Assembly (NCBI GenBank): GCA_964635975.1
Contig: CAZWPO010000022.1
Coordinates: 1 to 47,037, forward strand
Reading direction: 5' to 3'
DNA from: UBA5314 sp964635975
Lineage (GTDB): Bacteria > Bacillota > Syntrophomonadia > Syntrophomonadales > Syntrophomonadaceae
Length of the DNA: 47,037 nt
Shown here: in pieces, positions 45,175 to 47,037 of the stretch
Layout of the letters: every line of letters starts with the position of its first letter
How positions within the stretch are numbered: the stretch's first letter is position 1
The notes under the pieces: generated by a model
Database searches by the model: none
What the model was told of the DNA's origin: nothing
The model's input: the letters and a program-made list of their open reading frames with translations, nothing else
Position numbers and translations under genes: made by a program

Positions 45175-45207
45175 GGCAGGGTGGTTTTGGTCAAAACCCA
45201 CCCTGCC
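45175..45207 (+). other. Very stable hairpin between serA and serS
   Basis: GGCAGGGTGG-TTTTG pairs with CAAAA-c-CCACCCTGCC over 15 bp with one bulge and a 2-nt loop gap. No T tract follows (CTCAAATAAAG), so it is not a standard terminator; an RNA-processing or mRNA-stability element is possible. Confidence 0.6.
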
Positions 45208-45233
45208 TCAAATAAAGAATGGGAGGATGGCTT

Positions 45234-46511
45234 ATGCTGGACATCAAGTACATACGTTCCCATCCGCAGCAGGTGGAGGAGGCCTTGAAAACCAGGAACC
45301 TCTTTGGTGCGCTGGATCAGTTTCTGGAGCTCGATGAGAATTGGCGGAAATTACTGGTCCAGGTAGAAGAACTGAAAAATTTTCGAAATAATGCATCCCA
45401 GGAAGTAGGGAAATTAAAAAAAGCCGGACAGGATGCCAGCCAGATAATGGAGAAGGTCCGAGTGGTGGGGCAGGAAATCAAGGAACTCGACGAGCAGATA
45501 AAACATCTGGAAAACAGTATGGACAGCATCCTGCTCAATATTCCAAATTTACCGCACGAATCGGTTCCCCTGGGTGTTGATGAAGAAAGCAACTTGGAGA
45601 TAAGACGCTGGGGAGAACCACGGAGCTTTGATTTTGAAGCCCAAGCACACTGGGATATAGGACCTGCCCTTGATATTCTGGATTTCGAAAGAGCATCTCG
45701 ATTATCCGGAGCCCGCTTTACGGTATATAAGGGAGCTGGGGCCAGATTGGAAAGAGCGGTCATAAATTTCTATCTGGATATCCACACCGGAGAGCACGGA
45801 TATCGTGAAATATGGACTCCATTTATGGTTACCGGGGATTGTATGGTCGGAACCGGCCAACTACCCAAATTTGCCGAGGATATGTTCAAGATAGAAGGCC
45901 GCGAAATGTACCTGGTCCCCACCGCCGAGGTTCCTCTAACCAATTTGCACCGGGAGGAAATCCTGGATGCGTCGCAATTGCCACTCTACTTTACAGCCTA
46001 TACGCCCTGTTTTCGTGCTGAGGCGGGAGCGGCAGGGAGGGACACCAGAGGGGTTATACGCCAGCACCAGTTCAATAAGGTTGAACTGGTAAAAATAGTT
46101 GAGCCGCAAAACTCCTATGAAGAACTAGAAAGATTGACCAGAGATGCTGAGAAAGTGCTCCAACTGCTAAAATTACCCTACCGTGTAGTATTATTAAGTA
46201 CGGGTGATATGGGATTTTCTGCAGCCAAGACCTACGATATTGAGGTATGGATGCCGAGTTACAACACTTATAAAGAGATATCTTCTTGTTCTAACTGTGA
46301 AGCCTTTCAGGCGCGCAGGGCAAATATTCGTTATCGTCCTGATACCAAGGCCAGACCCCAGTATGTTCATACACTGAACGGGTCAGGAGTAGCTATAGGC
46401 AGGACTGTTGCCGCAATACTGGAAAACTACCAGCAGAGCGATGGCTCTGTGATAATACCTGAAGTGCTGCGCCCATATATGGGTGGACTCGAAAAGATCA
46501 GTAGAGGGTAG
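45234..46511 (+). CDS. serS: Seryl-tRNA synthetase
   Basis: A 425-residue class II synthetase: the first about 100 residues form the long antiparallel coiled coil that grips tRNA-Ser, and the catalytic part has motif 2 (TPCFRAEAGAAGRDTRGVIRQ), the serine-binding region and motif 3 (LNGSGVAIGRTVAAILENYQ). The start is the ATG at 45234, since GGGAGGA lies 7 nt before it; the ATG at 45219 precedes that site. Last gene of the T-box operon, so charging capacity follows serine supply. Confidence 0.98.
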   Translation: MLDIKYIRSHPQQVEEALKTRNLFGALDQFLELDENWRKLLVQVEELKNFRNNASQEVGKLKKAGQDASQIMEKVRVVGQEIKELDEQIKHLENSMDSILLNIPNLPHESVPLGVDEESNLEIRRWGEPRSFDFEAQAHWDIGPALDILDFERASRLSGARFTVYKGAGARLERAVINFYLDIHTGEHGYREIWTPFMVTGDCMVGTGQLPKFAEDMFKIEGREMYLVPTAEVPLTNLHREEILDASQLPLYFTAYTPCFRAEAGAAGRDTRGVIRQHQFNKVELVKIVEPQNSYEELERLTRDAEKVLQLLKLPYRVVLLSTGDMGFSAAKTYDIEVWMPSYNTYKEISSCSNCEAFQARRANIRYRPDTKARPQYVHTLNGSGVAIGRTVAAILENYQQSDGSVIIPEVLRPYMGGLEKISRG

Positions 46512-46522
46512 CGCAAGAATTA

Positions 46523-46552
46523 TTGACAATCGATAGTGGCCTATGATATACT
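46523..46552 (+). promoter_or_regulatory. Promoter of the tRNA cluster
   Basis: TTGACA (46523-46528) and TATACT (46547-46552) with an 18-nt spacer, about 38 nt upstream of tRNA-Ser(UGA). It could drive all four tRNAs. Confidence 0.8.
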
Positions 46553-46590
46553 TTCCCTTGCATTGGGCATAAATAGAGAAACCTTAATTC

Positions 46591-46680
46591 GGAGGGGTGT
46601 CCGAGCGGTTGAAGGAGGCGGTCTTGAAAACCGTTGAACCTTTGCGGGTTCCGTGGGTTCGAATCCCACCTCCTCCGCCA
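46591..46680 (+). tRNA. tRNA-Ser (anticodon TGA)
   Basis: A 90-nt class II tRNA with acceptor GGAGGGG... pairing to ...CCTCCTCC, encoded CCA, a long variable arm and loop CTTGAAA (anticodon TGA, reads UCN with A/G). Located directly after serS. Confidence 0.96.
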
Positions 46681-46716
46681 GAATGCTCTGGTTTAGCACC
46701 CAATCGAGTAAGGCAT

Positions 46717-46810
46717 GGAGAGATGGCCGAGTAGGCTGAAGGCGCTCGCCTGCTAAGCGAGTATAGGGTTAGTAGCTCTATCGCGGGTTCGAATCCCGCT
46801 CTCTCCGCCA
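46717..46810 (+). tRNA. tRNA-Ser (anticodon GCT)
   Basis: A 94-nt class II tRNA: acceptor GGAGAGA/TCTCTCC, anticodon stem CTCGC/GCGAG around CTGCTAA (anticodon GCT, reads AGC/AGU), long variable arm and encoded CCA. Confidence 0.96.
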
Positions 46811-46856
46811 TCAAAAGAATTGACCCACCATAGGGTTCTATATAAGTATAAAAAGT

Positions 46857-46933
<77 letters not shown>

Positions 46934-46960
46934 CTTTTATTTTTTGACAAAAGTACACTA

Positions 46961-47037
46961 GCGCCCGTAGCTCAGTAGGATAGAGCAACGGTTTCCTAAA
47001 CCGTGGGCCAGGGGTTCGAGTCCCTTCGGGCGCACCA
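46961..47037 (+). tRNA. tRNA-Arg (anticodon CCT)
   Basis: A 77-nt tRNA with the same acceptor stem GCGCCCG/CGGGCGC, anticodon stem ACGGT/ACCGT around TTCCTAA (anticodon CCT, reads AGG), and encoded CCA ending at the last base of the window. Confidence 0.95.

Overview
This 47 kb window reads as the replication-origin neighbourhood of a low-to-mid GC, anaerobic, endospore-lineage Firmicute (Clostridia). The gene order rpmH-rnpA-yidD-yidC-jag-mnmE-mnmG-rsmG-noc-parA-parB on one side of dnaA, and dnaN-recF-remB-gyrB-gyrA on the other, is the classic Firmicute origin arrangement. A sporulation-type Lon protease (LonC), YyaC, a serine T-box and a complete selenocysteine apparatus fit a spore-forming clostridium. 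A syntrophic Syntrophomonas-like bacterium is my best guess, but that is inference from protein flavour only.

Layout. Positions 1-32000 are almost entirely on the minus strand and 32150 to the end entirely on the plus strand, so transcription diverges from the rpmH/dnaA gap as expected around a bidirectional origin. From left to right: tRNA-Val and purA; a lonC-rplI-DUF2232-MazG-like group; the rpsF-ssb-rpsR operon with its promoter and terminator; two small proteins; selD; an M18 aminopeptidase; CvpA; a five-PAS GGDEF/HD-GYP regulator; tRNA-Sec (selC), selB and selA; a YkvI-type permease; yyaC (plus strand); a phosphoribosyltransferase; bactofilin and an M23 peptidase; larC (plus strand); a perfect parS site; parB-parA; noc; rsmG-mnmG-mnmE; jag-yidC-yidD-rnpA-rpmH. 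Right of the origin come dnaA, dnaN, recF, remB, gyrB, gyrA, the pyridoxal-phosphate synthase pair pdxS-pdxT, then a serine T-box controlling a class V aminotransferase, serA and serS, and finally four tRNAs (Ser-UGA, Ser-GCU, Arg-ACG, Arg-CCU).

How the parts work together. Three modules stand out. (1) Selenocysteine: selA, selB, selC and selD are all present within 10.2 kb, and selD itself carries an in-frame UGA at codon 15 where the catalytic Cys/Sec of selenophosphate synthetase belongs, so a conventional gene call beginning at 8051 would truncate it. (2) Chromosome segregation and origin control: DnaA, ParA, ParB, Noc, a parS site embedded in a 28-bp palindrome, and sparse DnaA boxes flanking dnaA. 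(3) Serine: PLP synthase, a serine-responsive T-box (UCC specifier), an aminotransferase, phosphoglycerate dehydrogenase, seryl-tRNA synthetase and two serine tRNAs lie head-to-tail, coupling synthesis and charging.

I see no insertion sequence, prophage, CRISPR array or defence island. Most of the window is conserved core genome; the points most worth checking are the recoded selD, the parS palindrome, the serine T-box module, the noc-parA gap and several strong non-coding hairpins.
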